A stretch of DNA of 64,000 nt, from contig JAEUJY010000034.1 in NCBI GenBank assembly GCA_016794525.1, positions 62,001 through 126,000 on the forward strand, written 5' to 3'. A program made the position numbers and the translations under genes. The stretch is from Myxococcales bacterium (GTDB lineage: Bacteria > Myxococcota_A > Polyangia > Haliangiales > Haliangiaceae). The notes beneath the pieces were generated by a model. That model had not been told where the DNA came from. It made no database searches and was given only the letters and a program-made list of their open reading frames with translations. Numbering within the stretch: the first letter of the stretch is position 1; every line of letters begins with the position of its first letter. This document shows positions 1-7,168 of this stretch, one piece after another.

Positions 1-1
1 C

Positions 2-400
2 GACATCGTCGACACCGCGGTCGGCGCTGGCTCGTTCACGACGCTCGTCGCGGCGGTGCAGGCGGCCGGCCTGGTCGACACGCTCAAGGGCGACGGCCCG
101 TTCACCGTGTTCGCGCCCACCGACGAGGCGTTCGCCAAGCTGCCGCCCGGCACGGTCGAGGCCTTGCTCAAGGACAAGGCGAAGCTCACGGCGATCCTCA
201 CGTACCACGTCGTGCCGGGCCGGGTGACCGCGGCCGACGTCGCCGGGCTGACCACCGCGACCACCGTGCAGGGCGGCGCGCTGGCCATCGACACCAGCGC
301 GGGCGTGAAGATCAACGACGCGACCGTCGTGAAGGCCGACGTGATGGCCTCGAACGGCGTCATCCACGTCATCGACACGGTGCTGCTGCCGCCGATGTAG
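2..400 (+). CDS. Fasciclin (FAS1) domain protein, 5' end outside window
   Basis: The reading frame is open from the window edge ([19 protein letters not shown]...) to the TAG at 398-400, so the true start lies upstream and the GTG at 56 is internal. The visible 132 residues are one almost complete FAS1 domain: the H1 box is seen in [15 protein letters not shown], a YHVVPG segment follows, and the H2 box is [14 protein letters not shown] at the extreme C-terminus. FAS1 domains are extracellular or periplasmic adhesion modules; in bacteria they are usually single-domain secreted proteins of about 160-200 aa, so probably only a signal peptide and some 30 residues are missing. The cell-surface role is inferred from the family. 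Confidence 0.9.
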   Translation, partial: DIVDTAVGAGSFTTLVAAVQAAGLVDTLKGDGPFTVFAPTDEAFAKLPPGTVEALLKDKAKLTAILTYHVVPGRVTAADVAGLTTATTVQGGALAIDTSAGVKINDATVVKADVMASNGVIHVIDTVLLPPM

Positions 401-439
401 CGCGGCGCGCGGACGCCGGCGCGGTCGTTGGCTGCGCCG

Positions 440-1486
440 TCAGCCCCAGCGCAGGGCGTAGGCGCCCCAGGCGTAGCTGACGCCGGCCGACGCCATCACC
501 ACCAGGTCGCCGGCGCGGACCCGACCCGCGGCCAGGCCCAGCTCGAGCGACAGGATCGGATCGAACTGGCCGAGGTGGCCGTAGTCGGCGAGGTAGGTCG
601 AGCGCTCGAGCGGCAGGCCGAGCTCGGCCAGCACGGCCTGGTGCGCCGACGGCTTCATGTGCAGGATCGCCAGGTAGCCGAGGTCGCGCGGCGTCGCGCC
701 GGCGGCGCGGGCCGCCTCGGCGATGACCTGCATGAAGTTGCGGTGGCTGCGCTCGCCCAGGCGCGCCTTCATGCCCTCGACGTCGTGGACGTCGAGCATC
801 GTCGCGGCGGTGCCGGCCAGCGCCGGGGTCACCGGCTGCATCGTGCCGCCCGCGGCGCAGCTGACGTCGTCGGCGAAGTCGCCGTCGGAGATGTGGGCGC
901 CGCCCAGCAGCAGGTTGCGCTCGGCGTCGCGGCGCAAGACCAGCGCGCCGCCGCCCGCCGCCAGCGCGTACATGAACGACACCCGGGGGTTGCGGTAGTC
1001 GATCAGGTCGCCGTTGCGGTAGCCGCCGGCGAGCAGCACCGTCTTGACCCGGGGATCGGTCTGCAAGAGCGCGCGCGCCAGCGTCAGGCCGGCGATCGTC
1101 GTGCAGCACCGCTGCGCGATGTCGATCGCCCACGCGTTACGCGCCCCGATCAGCTGCTGGATCTTGATCCCCGAGACCATCAGCGGGCGCTCCTTGTGCT
1201 CCTCGCTGATCGAGATGATCACGTCGACCTCGAGCGGGTCGACGCCGGCCCGGGCCAGCGCGGTCTGCGCCGCCTTGGCGCCCATCGCGCACGGGTGGTC
1301 GTCGGGGCCCGGCATCGGCTTCTGGCGGATGCCGAACTTGTGGACGATGACGTCCTCGGCGATGCCGGTGGCGGCGGCCAGCTCGGCGCTGGACATCCGC
1401 GGCGTGGGCACGTAGGTGGCGAGGCCGATCACTCCGACCCGGGGCAGCGCTGGCTGGCTGGCGGCAAACATGTTGCGATGCAACAT
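440..1486 (-). CDS. 3-oxoacyl-ACP synthase III (KASIII/FabH-like) family protein
   Basis: A 348-residue thiolase-fold condensing enzyme. The FabH nucleophile position is Cys127 (IDIAQRCC, followed by a second Cys), the His is in LAILHMKPSAH (H276), and the closing strand SAGVSYAWGAYALRW matches the FabH end. The usual Asn of the GNTS motif is replaced: the segment reads YGHLGQFDP (H304), so the triad would be Cys-His-His. This variant occurs among KASIII homologues that condense or transfer unusual acyl groups rather than start fatty acid synthesis, so I do not call it fabH. The start is ATG 1486; a second ATG at 1471 is equally close to the conserved VGVIGLATYVP. It is divergent from the SDR at 1627, and both may modify the same acyl substrate (inference). 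Confidence 0.82.
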   Translation of the reverse strand: MLHRNMFAASQPALPRVGVIGLATYVPTPRMSSAELAAATGIAEDVIVHKFGIRQKPMPGPDDHPCAMGAKAAQTALARAGVDPLEVDVIISISEEHKERPLMVSGIKIQQLIGARNAWAIDIAQRCCTTIAGLTLARALLQTDPRVKTVLLAGGYRNGDLIDYRNPRVSFMYALAAGGGALVLRRDAERNLLLGGAHISDGDFADDVSCAAGGTMQPVTPALAGTAATMLDVHDVEGMKARLGERSHRNFMQVIAEAARAAGATPRDLGYLAILHMKPSAHQAVLAELGLPLERSTYLADYGHLGQFDPILSLELGLAAGRVRAGDLVVMASAGVSYAWGAYALRWG

Positions 1487-1626
1487 ACTCGAACCGGGGA
1501 ACGATTCAATAGATTTTGTGCGGCGCGGCAGGGTGGTTGGCCAGGCGCGGTCGGGCTCGGCCGCGGCGTGGAGGTTCCCGGGCGCGGCGCGGCGCGGCCT
1601 GCGGGCGGGCGTGGCACCCTCGCGGC
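1487..1626. promoter_or_regulatory. Divergent intergenic region with an AT-rich island
   Basis: This 140-bp gap separates the KASIII-like gene (minus) from the SDR gene (plus). Bases 1501-1520 (aacgattcaatagattttgt) are strikingly AT-rich for this genome, as expected for a promoter. On the minus strand TTGAAT and TATGTT are spaced 16 bases apart, a possible -35/-10 pair, but the -10 would overlap ATG 1486 and would favour initiation at ATG 1471. The plus-strand promoter could not be defined. Confidence 0.35.
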
Positions 1627-2505
1627 ATGACCGACTTCCCTTCGACCGCGATCATCACCGGGGCGTCGCGCGGCATGGGCGCGCTCATCGCCGAGGCGCT
1701 CGCCAAGCGCGGGGTCGGGCTGGTGCTCGCCGCGCGCGACGCCGCCGGGCTCGAGGCCACGCGCGACCGGTGCGCGCGGCACGGCCACGCGGTGCACGTC
1801 GTGCCGACCGACGTCGCCGACCCGCGCCAGCTCGCGGCGCTGGTCGCGACCGCCACCGCGCGGCTCGGCGCGCTCGACCTGCTGGTCAACAACGCCGGCA
1901 TCGAAGAGGTGGGCTTCTTCGAGGACATGACGCCCGAGGAGATCGAGCTGCACGCGCGGGTCAACCTGATCGCGCCGATGCAGCTCGCGCGCGCGGTGTT
2001 GCCGGGCATGCTGGCGCGCGACCGCGGCCACATCGTCAACATGGCGTCGGTCGCGGGGCTGGCGCCGATGGGCTTCGGCGAGACCTACGGCGCCACCAAG
2101 GCCGGCCTGCTCAACTTCTCGCGGTCGCTGCGCGCCAGCCTGCGCGCCCGCGGCACCCAGGTGCGCTGCTCCGCGGTGTGCCCCGGCTTCGTCGAGGGCG
2201 CCGGCATGTACGCCGACCAGCAGGTGCGCTACGGCTTCAACGCGCCCGGCCTGGTCGGCTCGGTCCACGTCGACGAGGTCGTCCGCGCCGTCCTCCGCGT
2301 CATCGACGAGGACCTGCCCGAGGTCGTCGTCAACGACAAGCCGATCAAGCCGCTGGTGATGGCCGGCCTGACCTCGCCGCGGCTGATGGACTGGATCCTC
2401 GGCAAGCCCAGCCTGGGGCGGATGCTGTTGCCGATGGCCGAGGCCCGCCGCGCCGAGCGCCAGGCGGCGGCGGCGCGCGACGAGGAGTCCCTTACCAAGC
2501 CCTGA
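1627..2505 (+). CDS. Short-chain dehydrogenase/reductase (SDR)
   Basis: A 292-residue classical SDR oxidoreductase. The nucleotide-binding motif TGASRGMG lies at residues 11-18, the NNAG motif at 88-91, and the catalytic Ser141, Tyr154 and Lys158 in ASVAGLAP and YGATKAG. After the Rossmann domain comes a 45-residue C-terminal extension typical of SDRs acting on acyl or lipid substrates. The ATG at 1627 was chosen because the TGxxxGxG motif then sits at the normal distance from the N-terminus; the upstream open frame is Arg-rich noise. The substrate cannot be told from sequence; the divergent KASIII-like gene suggests an acyl-chain substrate, but this is inference. Confidence 0.88.
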   Translation: MTDFPSTAIITGASRGMGALIAEALAKRGVGLVLAARDAAGLEATRDRCARHGHAVHVVPTDVADPRQLAALVATATARLGALDLLVNNAGIEEVGFFEDMTPEEIELHARVNLIAPMQLARAVLPGMLARDRGHIVNMASVAGLAPMGFGETYGATKAGLLNFSRSLRASLRARGTQVRCSAVCPGFVEGAGMYADQQVRYGFNAPGLVGSVHVDEVVRAVLRVIDEDLPEVVVNDKPIKPLVMAGLTSPRLMDWILGKPSLGRMLLPMAEARRAERQAAAARDEESLTKP

Positions 2506-2540
2506 CGCCGCGGCGGCGCCGCGGTGGGCAAGCTGAGGGC

Positions 2541-3380
2541 ATGCGGCTCACCTCGATCTTGTTCGCGACGTCGTTCACCCTGATCGCGGCCACCGGCTGG
2601 GTCCACCTCGAGGCCGGCCCGAACGACGACGGGCCCGCGGAGCGGCGCGCGGTGCAGGAGCTGGCGGTCGCCGGGCAGCGCGTCGGCGTGTCGCTCGATC
2701 GGGCGCGCGTGCCGGCCGGCGCGGCGGTGCGCCTGACCGTGAGCGGCGTCGAGCCGGGTGCCGCCGGGCGCGAGCTCGCGGTCCGCGTGATGGCGCAGAC
2801 CAGCTCGCCGATGGCGCGCGTGCCGACGCCGCCCCGCGAGGTGGCGCGCGCGACCGTGCGGCTCGCGACGGCGCCGGTGACGGTCCCGCTGACGCTGCCG
2901 GGCATGGGCGCGCGCGACCGGCTCGCCGTGGCCGGACGGATCACGCAGTACACGGTCGTCGTCAGCGACGGCGATCAGCGGGACGCGGCGGTCGCGTTGC
3001 CGGTGTTCGCCTACGAGCCCGAGGCGTTCCGGCTGGCGATCGATCCGCCGGCGCCGGGGCCCGCGGGCGCGCCGGTCGACGTGACGGTGCGGGTGACCAA
3101 CGTCGCCGACGCGCCGCTGCGCGGCGTGACGATCCGCGCCTCGGGCTCGCTTTTCACGTCGAGCGACGCGGCCCGGGTCGCCCGGCTGGCGCCGGGCGCG
3201 ACGGCGGTGGTGACGCTGCACGGCGTGCGCGGCGAGGTGGGCGTCGGGGAGGCGTCGCTGGTCGCGTACGGCAGCGCCGAGCGCGGCGGCACCGCGTCGC
3301 TGTGGACCCGGCTCGATCCGGGCAGCGGCGGCCTGACCGAGCTGCCGCCGCCGGTCGACCTGCTGCTCGGGATGTACTGA
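2541..3380 (+). CDS. Exported protein with CARDB/DUF11-like beta-sandwich domain
   Basis: A 279-residue protein of unknown function. The N-terminus (MRLTSILFATSFTLIAATG) looks like a Sec signal or membrane anchor. The rest is beta-rich and Cys-free. Residues about 165-260 contain a segment of the CARDB/DUF11 type (VDVTVRVTNVADAPLRGVTI, then APGATAVVTL), an Ig-like fold found in bacterial surface proteins. The preceding half (VPAGAAVRLTVSGVEPG...) looks like a second beta-sandwich. The TGA is followed after one base by the GTG of the deiminase-like gene, so the two are very probably co-transcribed. Confidence 0.6.
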   Translation: MRLTSILFATSFTLIAATGWVHLEAGPNDDGPAERRAVQELAVAGQRVGVSLDRARVPAGAAVRLTVSGVEPGAAGRELAVRVMAQTSSPMARVPTPPREVARATVRLATAPVTVPLTLPGMGARDRLAVAGRITQYTVVVSDGDQRDAAVALPVFAYEPEAFRLAIDPPAPGPAGAPVDVTVRVTNVADAPLRGVTIRASGSLFTSSDAARVARLAPGATAVVTLHGVRGEVGVGEASLVAYGSAERGGTASLWTRLDPGSGGLTELPPPVDLLLGMY

Positions 3381-3381
3381 C

Positions 3382-4533
3382 GTGCGCGGCCTCGGGCGGA
3401 ACCTGGTCGCGGTGGCGCTGGGGGCGATCGCGGCCGCCGCGTGCCTGGTGGTCGCGTCGGCCGCCGGCCTCACGCCGCGGCGTCCGGCCCCGACGGCGCG
3501 GGTCGTCGCCGAGGACGCCAGCGCGCCGCTGGCGCGGATCGCGATCCACTACGCGCCGGCGGCCGACGACGTCGCGTTGCCGGTCTGGCAGCAGCTGTTC
3601 GCGGCGCTGCCGGCGCGGGTCGAGGTCGCGGTCGCGGTCGCGCGCGCCGCTGACTTCGTGCGGTTCCAGGCGCTGCTCGGCGCCGCCGGCGTCGGCGACC
3701 TGGCCCGCTTCCATCCCGTGGTCGTCGGCCACGAGGTCACGACCTGGTCGCGCGATCGCTTCGTCGCGCTGGCCGATCCCGACGGCCGCGGCGTGGTGCT
3801 CGCGCCGCCGCGCGTCGAGGTCGGCGCCGCCGGGCGCGCCGGCGACATGGCCTCGCCCGACGCGCTGGCGCGCGCGGTCTGGGATCGCCCGGCCCGCACC
3901 GCGCCGTTCGTCTTCGAGGGCGGCGACTTCGCCGCGTCGGCGCACACGCTGTTCGTCGGCGCCGAGGTGCTGGTGCGCTCGCGTGGGCGCGGCGGCTTCG
4001 ATCGCGCCTCCATCGACCGCGCGCTGCGCCGGTCGGTCGCCGGCGACATCGTCTGGCTGGGCGATCAGCCCGGCGACGTGCCGCACCACCACGTCATGAT
4101 GTACATGGTCCCGCTCGACGACCACGAGGTGTTGGTCGGCGATCCCGCCGCGGGCGCTGCGCTGGCCCGCCAGGAGCCCGCCGCCGCCGCGCTCGTGCTC
4201 GACGCCGACCAGGCCGGCCACCAGCGCCGCTTCGATCACGTCGCCGAGCTGCTGACCGCGCGCGGCCTCCGGGTGCGCCGCATGCCCGTCGTCGTGCTCG
4301 CCGACGCCGGCAGCTACGTCACCTACACCAACGCGCTCTTCGACCGCGAGCCCGGCCCGCACGGCCGCCCCATCGTCTACCTGCCGACCTACCGCCTGCC
4401 CGCCCTCGACGCCGCCGCCGCCCGCCACTACCGCGACCTCGGCTACCTCGTCCGCCCGATCGACGTCTCGTCGATCTACCAGCTCAACGGCTCCCTCGGC
4501 TGCCTGGTCAACGTGATGGCGCGGGGCCGCTGA
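3382..4533 (+). CDS. Agmatine deiminase / peptidyl-arginine deiminase superfamily protein, membrane-anchored or exported
   Basis: A 383-residue protein whose landmarks match the guanidino-group-modifying fold of agmatine deiminase: WSRDR with Asp125, FEGGDF with Glu179, HHHVMMYMVP with the His235-237 cluster, VLVGD, SYVTYTNAL, and a C-terminal SLGCLVN that places Cys374 where the nucleophile lies. These enzymes hydrolyse a guanidinium group to ureido plus ammonia. Unlike cytosolic agmatine deiminase it begins with a hydrophobic segment (residues 7-30), so it probably acts outside the cytoplasm. The substrate is unknown, and the Cys context (usually GGGIHC) is diverged. GTG start, one base after the previous stop. 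Its last 75 codons have a degenerate copy at 6153-6280. Confidence 0.68.
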   Translation: MRGLGRNLVAVALGAIAAAACLVVASAAGLTPRRPAPTARVVAEDASAPLARIAIHYAPAADDVALPVWQQLFAALPARVEVAVAVARAADFVRFQALLGAAGVGDLARFHPVVVGHEVTTWSRDRFVALADPDGRGVVLAPPRVEVGAAGRAGDMASPDALARAVWDRPARTAPFVFEGGDFAASAHTLFVGAEVLVRSRGRGGFDRASIDRALRRSVAGDIVWLGDQPGDVPHHHVMMYMVPLDDHEVLVGDPAAGAALARQEPAAAALVLDADQAGHQRRFDHVAELLTARGLRVRRMPVVVLADAGSYVTYTNALFDREPGPHGRPIVYLPTYRLPALDAAAARHYRDLGYLVRPIDVSSIYQLNGSLGCLVNVMARGR

Positions 4534-4545
4534 GGCGCCGCTCTG

Positions 4546-4743
4546 CGACGATCCCCATCCGAGCGTCGGAGCGACGATCCCCATCCGATCGTCGGCCCCA
4601 TCCGATCCCCCCATCCGATCCCCATCCGATCGTCGGCCCCATCCGATCCCCATCCGATCGTCGGAGGCTGCGACGATCCCCATCCGATCGTCACGCGACA
4701 TCCGATCGTCGGAGGCCCTGACGGTCCCCATCCGATTCATCGC
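4546..4743 (+). repeat. REP-like palindrome array A
   Basis: Copies of a 23-base hairpin unit: arms CGACGATC and GATCGTCG, loop CCCATCC. A perfect copy lies at 4572-4594; near-perfect copies at 4546-4568 (one arm mismatch) and 4671-4693; partial or fused copies at 4597-4664, where CCCCATCCGATC is reiterated several times in short direct repeats, and at 4699-4712; a decayed copy ends near 4743. The array starts 12 bases after the stop of the deiminase-like gene and ends 55 bases from the 3' end of the transposase gene, so it fills the space between two convergent genes, the usual place for REP elements. Confidence 0.85.
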
Positions 4744-4797
4744 GGTTCGTACGATGGTGCTCAACACCCATCCACGCCGCAGTACCGACGTGTCCGG

Positions 4798-5805
4798 TCA
4801 GCCGGACATCGGCGCGACTTGAGGAGCGCCCAGGGGTGGCGACCCGGACGGCCACTGGCAACCTTGGGCGCCAGGGCGGGCTGGGTCAGATGGCTCAGGC
4901 ACGAACGCGAGCGGTCGAGGGAAGCCGTTCGGCGGGAAGCCCGGGAAGAGTTGATGGGCGCGCTCCCGGATCGAGTTCGCTGCTGACCGGAAAGCGTCGA
5001 CAAACGCGCGATAGATCTCGTGAAACCCACGCCGGCTCGCCTCGGTCGAGGCGTGGCACAGCGGCGGGCGACTCTGCTTGGACTCGGCCGGTCGCGCAAA
5101 GGCGGACTGCGCCAGGATCGCGCGCATGCCGAGCGGTGGAGCGCTTCGGGTGCTGGCGGCGCGCGCCTCGACCTCGTCGACGAGCGCCTGGTGGCGCGCG
5201 CGCAGCTGGTCGGCGGCGAGGTGCGCCCATTGTGGGATCGGGGTCAGTCTGACCTCGACCAGCTCTTCGAACGACTTGGGGGCAGGCGGCTTCGCGCGGC
5301 GCGCAGCGCGCGTCTGGCGGTCACGGTTGACCCAGATCCCGTCCAGCTGCATGTCGCCGAGCAAGGCGGGCGTGGAGGAAGCGCCAGTCCAGTCGAGGGC
5401 GTGGCCGACGAGGCCCTCCTTCACGCCTTGTGAGATGACGTATCGAAGGCGATCGACGACGGCGTCGTCATCGACGACCTCGATGACTGACGCGCGATCG
5501 TTCCAGAACCGGCCCTTCCAGCCATGCAATCGCGCCATCTCACGGGCGATGTTGCTGTTGATGTAGCCGATGAAGCGGGCGAGGCTGCCCCCGTCGAGGG
5601 CCGAGGCGAGCAGGTGGTAGTGATTCGAGAGGAAGGTGAACGCGTAAAGCTGCACGAGCGGATACGTCCAAAGCGCCCGCGCGAGGACCCCTAGGATCAA
5701 CAGGCGCCCCTCCTCTGTCGGCGGGAGCAAGAAGCGCTCCTCGACGGTGCGCGACATGAACTCAAAGATCGACCGCCGCCGATACATCCTCAACCTCGAC
5801 GCCAT
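4798..5805 (-). CDS. Y1 (HUH) transposase, RAYT-like
   Basis: A 335-residue single-strand DNA transposase of the IS200-like Y1 family. The HUH metal-binding motif is NHYHLL (His62, His64) in LYAFTFLSNHYHLL. The helix ARFIGYINSNIAREM supplies the candidate nucleophile Tyr81, and the following GRFWNDRASVIEV and RLRYVISQGVKEGLV segments match the family's GxFWxxR and RYIxxNPVxAGLV blocks. The last 150 residues are a poorly conserved extension found in many deltaproteobacterial members. ATG 5805 was preferred; ATG 5787, with GAGG upstream, is also possible. The frame stays open further upstream, but only through repeat array B. All catalytic residues are present, so the enzyme may be active. Confidence 0.85.
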   Translation of the reverse strand: MASRLRMYRRRSIFEFMSRTVEERFLLPPTEEGRLLILGVLARALWTYPLVQLYAFTFLSNHYHLLASALDGGSLARFIGYINSNIAREMARLHGWKGRFWNDRASVIEVVDDDAVVDRLRYVISQGVKEGLVGHALDWTGASSTPALLGDMQLDGIWVNRDRQTRAARRAKPPAPKSFEELVEVRLTPIPQWAHLAADQLRARHQALVDEVEARAASTRSAPPLGMRAILAQSAFARPAESKQSRPPLCHASTEASRRGFHEIYRAFVDAFRSAANSIRERAHQLFPGFPPNGFPRPLAFVPEPSDPARPGAQGCQWPSGSPPLGAPQVAPMSG

Positions 5806-5870
5806 GGTCCCACGCCAAGCAACCCGCGTGCCGGACAGCTCGGCCCCACAGCGGGCAGTGCGGCGACCCC

Positions 5871-6143
5871 ACGATCCCCATCCGATCGTCAGTAGGCATC
5901 GGCAGGGCGGCGACCCGACACGATCCCCATCCGATCGTCGGAGGGCGGGCAGCGGCGTCAGGGCGCCAACGCGACGATCCCCATCCGATCGTCGGACCCC
6001 GCCGATTGTCGGACGCCATCCGATCGTCGGACCCCGCCGACCCGACGATCCCCATCCGATCGTCAGACCCGACCCGACGATCCCCATCCAATCGTCGGAC
6101 CCCGCCGACCGGACGCCGGCCGGACGATCCCCATCCGAGCGTC
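5871..6143 (+). repeat. REP-like palindrome array B
   Basis: Seven recognisable copies of the same hairpin as array A: 5871-5890, 5919-5940, a perfect copy at 5972-5994, a broken copy spanning 6001-6030, then 6043-6065, 6075-6097 (GATC changed to AATC) and 6123-6143 (GAGC). The first three are separated by unrelated 25-35-base spacers; the last four share a spacer core GGACCCCGCC, as if amplified together. The array lies upstream of the transposase start codon and could affect its expression. The remaining bases of the 5806-6347 gap hold the deiminase remnant and about 65 bases with no visible feature. Confidence 0.85.
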
Positions 6144-6152
6144 AGACCCCGC

Positions 6153-6280
6153 GGCAGCTACGTCACCTGCACCAACGCGCTCTTCGAGCGCGAAGCCGGC
6201 CCCGCCGGCCGCCCGACCGTCTACTTGCTTGCCGAGCTCAACGGGGCGCTCGGCTGCCTGGTCAAGGTGATGGCGCGCGC
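6153..6280 (+). pseudogene. Remnant of the 3' end of the agmatine-deiminase-like gene
   Basis: Translated in frame it reads GSYVTCTNALFEREAGPAGR, then PTVYLL, then AELNGALGCLVKVMARA. This aligns with the C-terminus of the intact protein at 3382-4533 (GSYVTYTNALFDREPGPHGR, IVYLP, QLNGSLGCLVNVMARGR), with about 30 internal residues deleted between YL and LNG. There is no start codon and no stop at the expected place; the frame runs on into antisense of the next gene. DNA identity is high but clearly not perfect, so the duplication is not recent. It begins ten bases after the last hairpin of array B. Confidence 0.8.
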
Positions 6281-6347
6281 GGGGACCGGCTCCTGCCCCG
6301 CAGGCTCACCGTTCTCGGTCGATCGCGCACCGGCGAGCTCCCACGAT

Positions 6348-6977
6348 CTAGCGAAGCCGGTCGCGCACGTGCCTCAGCCACGCGCGCAACGTGTGGCCGT
6401 CGGCTCCCGGCAGGTGGTCGAAGTAGAGCTTCTCGCGGAACGCACGTTCGAGCGCAGGATCGTCGGGGAACGCGGCGAGGAAGGCGTCGAGAAGGCTCGC
6501 GACCAGCTCGCGTTGCTCGCGTGAACGCTCGGCGATGTACGCGTCGAGCGCTTCGGCGGGCGTGGCCGCTTCGAGTGGGCCATCGGCACGGAAGTAGCTG
6601 GCGAACTCGTATAGCTCGTAGGGCGTCGGTGGCTTCACGGCGCGGGCGGGACGCTGTTGTCGCTCGTCGTCCAGCAGCGCCTGAAGCGACGGCAAGCCCA
6701 CCGCAGCGAGGCGCGGCGCCAGGCACTCGACACAGTCCCCCAGGAGGTACCCCTCGAAGAAGAAGTTCTCCGCGTCGTCATCCACCGCCCACGCCTCGGC
6801 AGCCAGGACGACGTCCACCTTTGCGGCGCACGCCAGGCAGAAGAGCGACGCCTCGCCGTCCCGGTCGAAGCGCGCGACCACGTCGAGCCGTCGCTCGGTC
6901 ATCAGGGCGTCGTAGGCGGAGCGACAGATGGGGATTCCCCACTGGAGATCGTGAACAGGGCACTGGCACGCGGGCAT
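6348..6977 (-). CDS. Hypothetical protein with CxC/CxxC zinc-knuckle-like motifs
   Basis: A 209-residue cytoplasmic protein that I do not recognise. The N-terminal 90 residues contain paired cysteines: Cys4/Cys6 (CQCPVHD), Cys18, Cys47/Cys50 (FCLACAAK) and Cys82/Cys85 (DCVECLAP), enough for one or two zinc sites. The C-terminal half is helical and charged (YIAERSREQRELVASLLDAF). ATG 6977 gives a sensible start directly before the first Cys pair. The minus-strand gene ends 67 bases from the deiminase remnant. The 191-base gap upstream (6978-7168) shares its promoters with the VWA lipoprotein gene; a TATTCT on the minus strand could be a -10, but this is weak. Confidence 0.6.
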   Translation of the reverse strand: MPACQCPVHDLQWGIPICRSAYDALMTERRLDVVARFDRDGEASLFCLACAAKVDVVLAAEAWAVDDDAENFFFEGYLLGDCVECLAPRLAAVGLPSLQALLDDERQQRPARAVKPPTPYELYEFASYFRADGPLEAATPAEALDAYIAERSREQRELVASLLDAFLAAFPDDPALERAFREKLYFDHLPGADGHTLRAWLRHVRDRLR

Positions 6978-7168
6978 CGCGGTCGAGCCGTAGAATACGG
7001 TCGCCAGCGGTTACAGGCTCCTCCCTCGCAGCTGCGTCGAAACACCCTTGCGCGGTATGCCGAAGTAACGTCCTGATTTCGAGGTGTTGAATGGGTAGAG
7101 CCGGTCCCCGGCTAGCGCGGACGCGGCGGCTTGGCTACCGTCCGCGGCTCGGGGAGCCAGGAGTCACC

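Larger units (their letters stand above)
4546..6143. mobile_element. REP/RAYT-like module: Y1 transposase gene flanked by hairpin-repeat arrays
   Basis: The module consists of array A (4546-4743), a Y1 (HUH) transposase gene on the minus strand (4798-5805) and array B (5871-6143). Both arrays are built from the same hairpin unit in the same orientation, with arms CGACGATC and GATCGTCG around the loop CCCATCC. A transposase of the IS200/IS605-related Y1 family bracketed by short imperfect palindromes is the layout of REP-associated tyrosine transposases (RAYTs), which are usually domesticated and mobilise or maintain REP sequences. No target-site duplication or long terminal repeat was seen. 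That this transposase acts on these repeats is inferred from position only. Confidence 0.65.

Noticed and set aside
440-1486. Naming the condensing enzyme fabH
   Set aside because: Asn of the catalytic triad is replaced and no other fatty-acid genes are adjacent.
4476-6091. Open frames through the hairpin arrays with recurring DDRMGIVG-type peptides
   Set aside because: The peptides are simply the translated repeat; no family similarity, and one would merge with the transposase N-terminus, which starts properly at 5805 or 5787.
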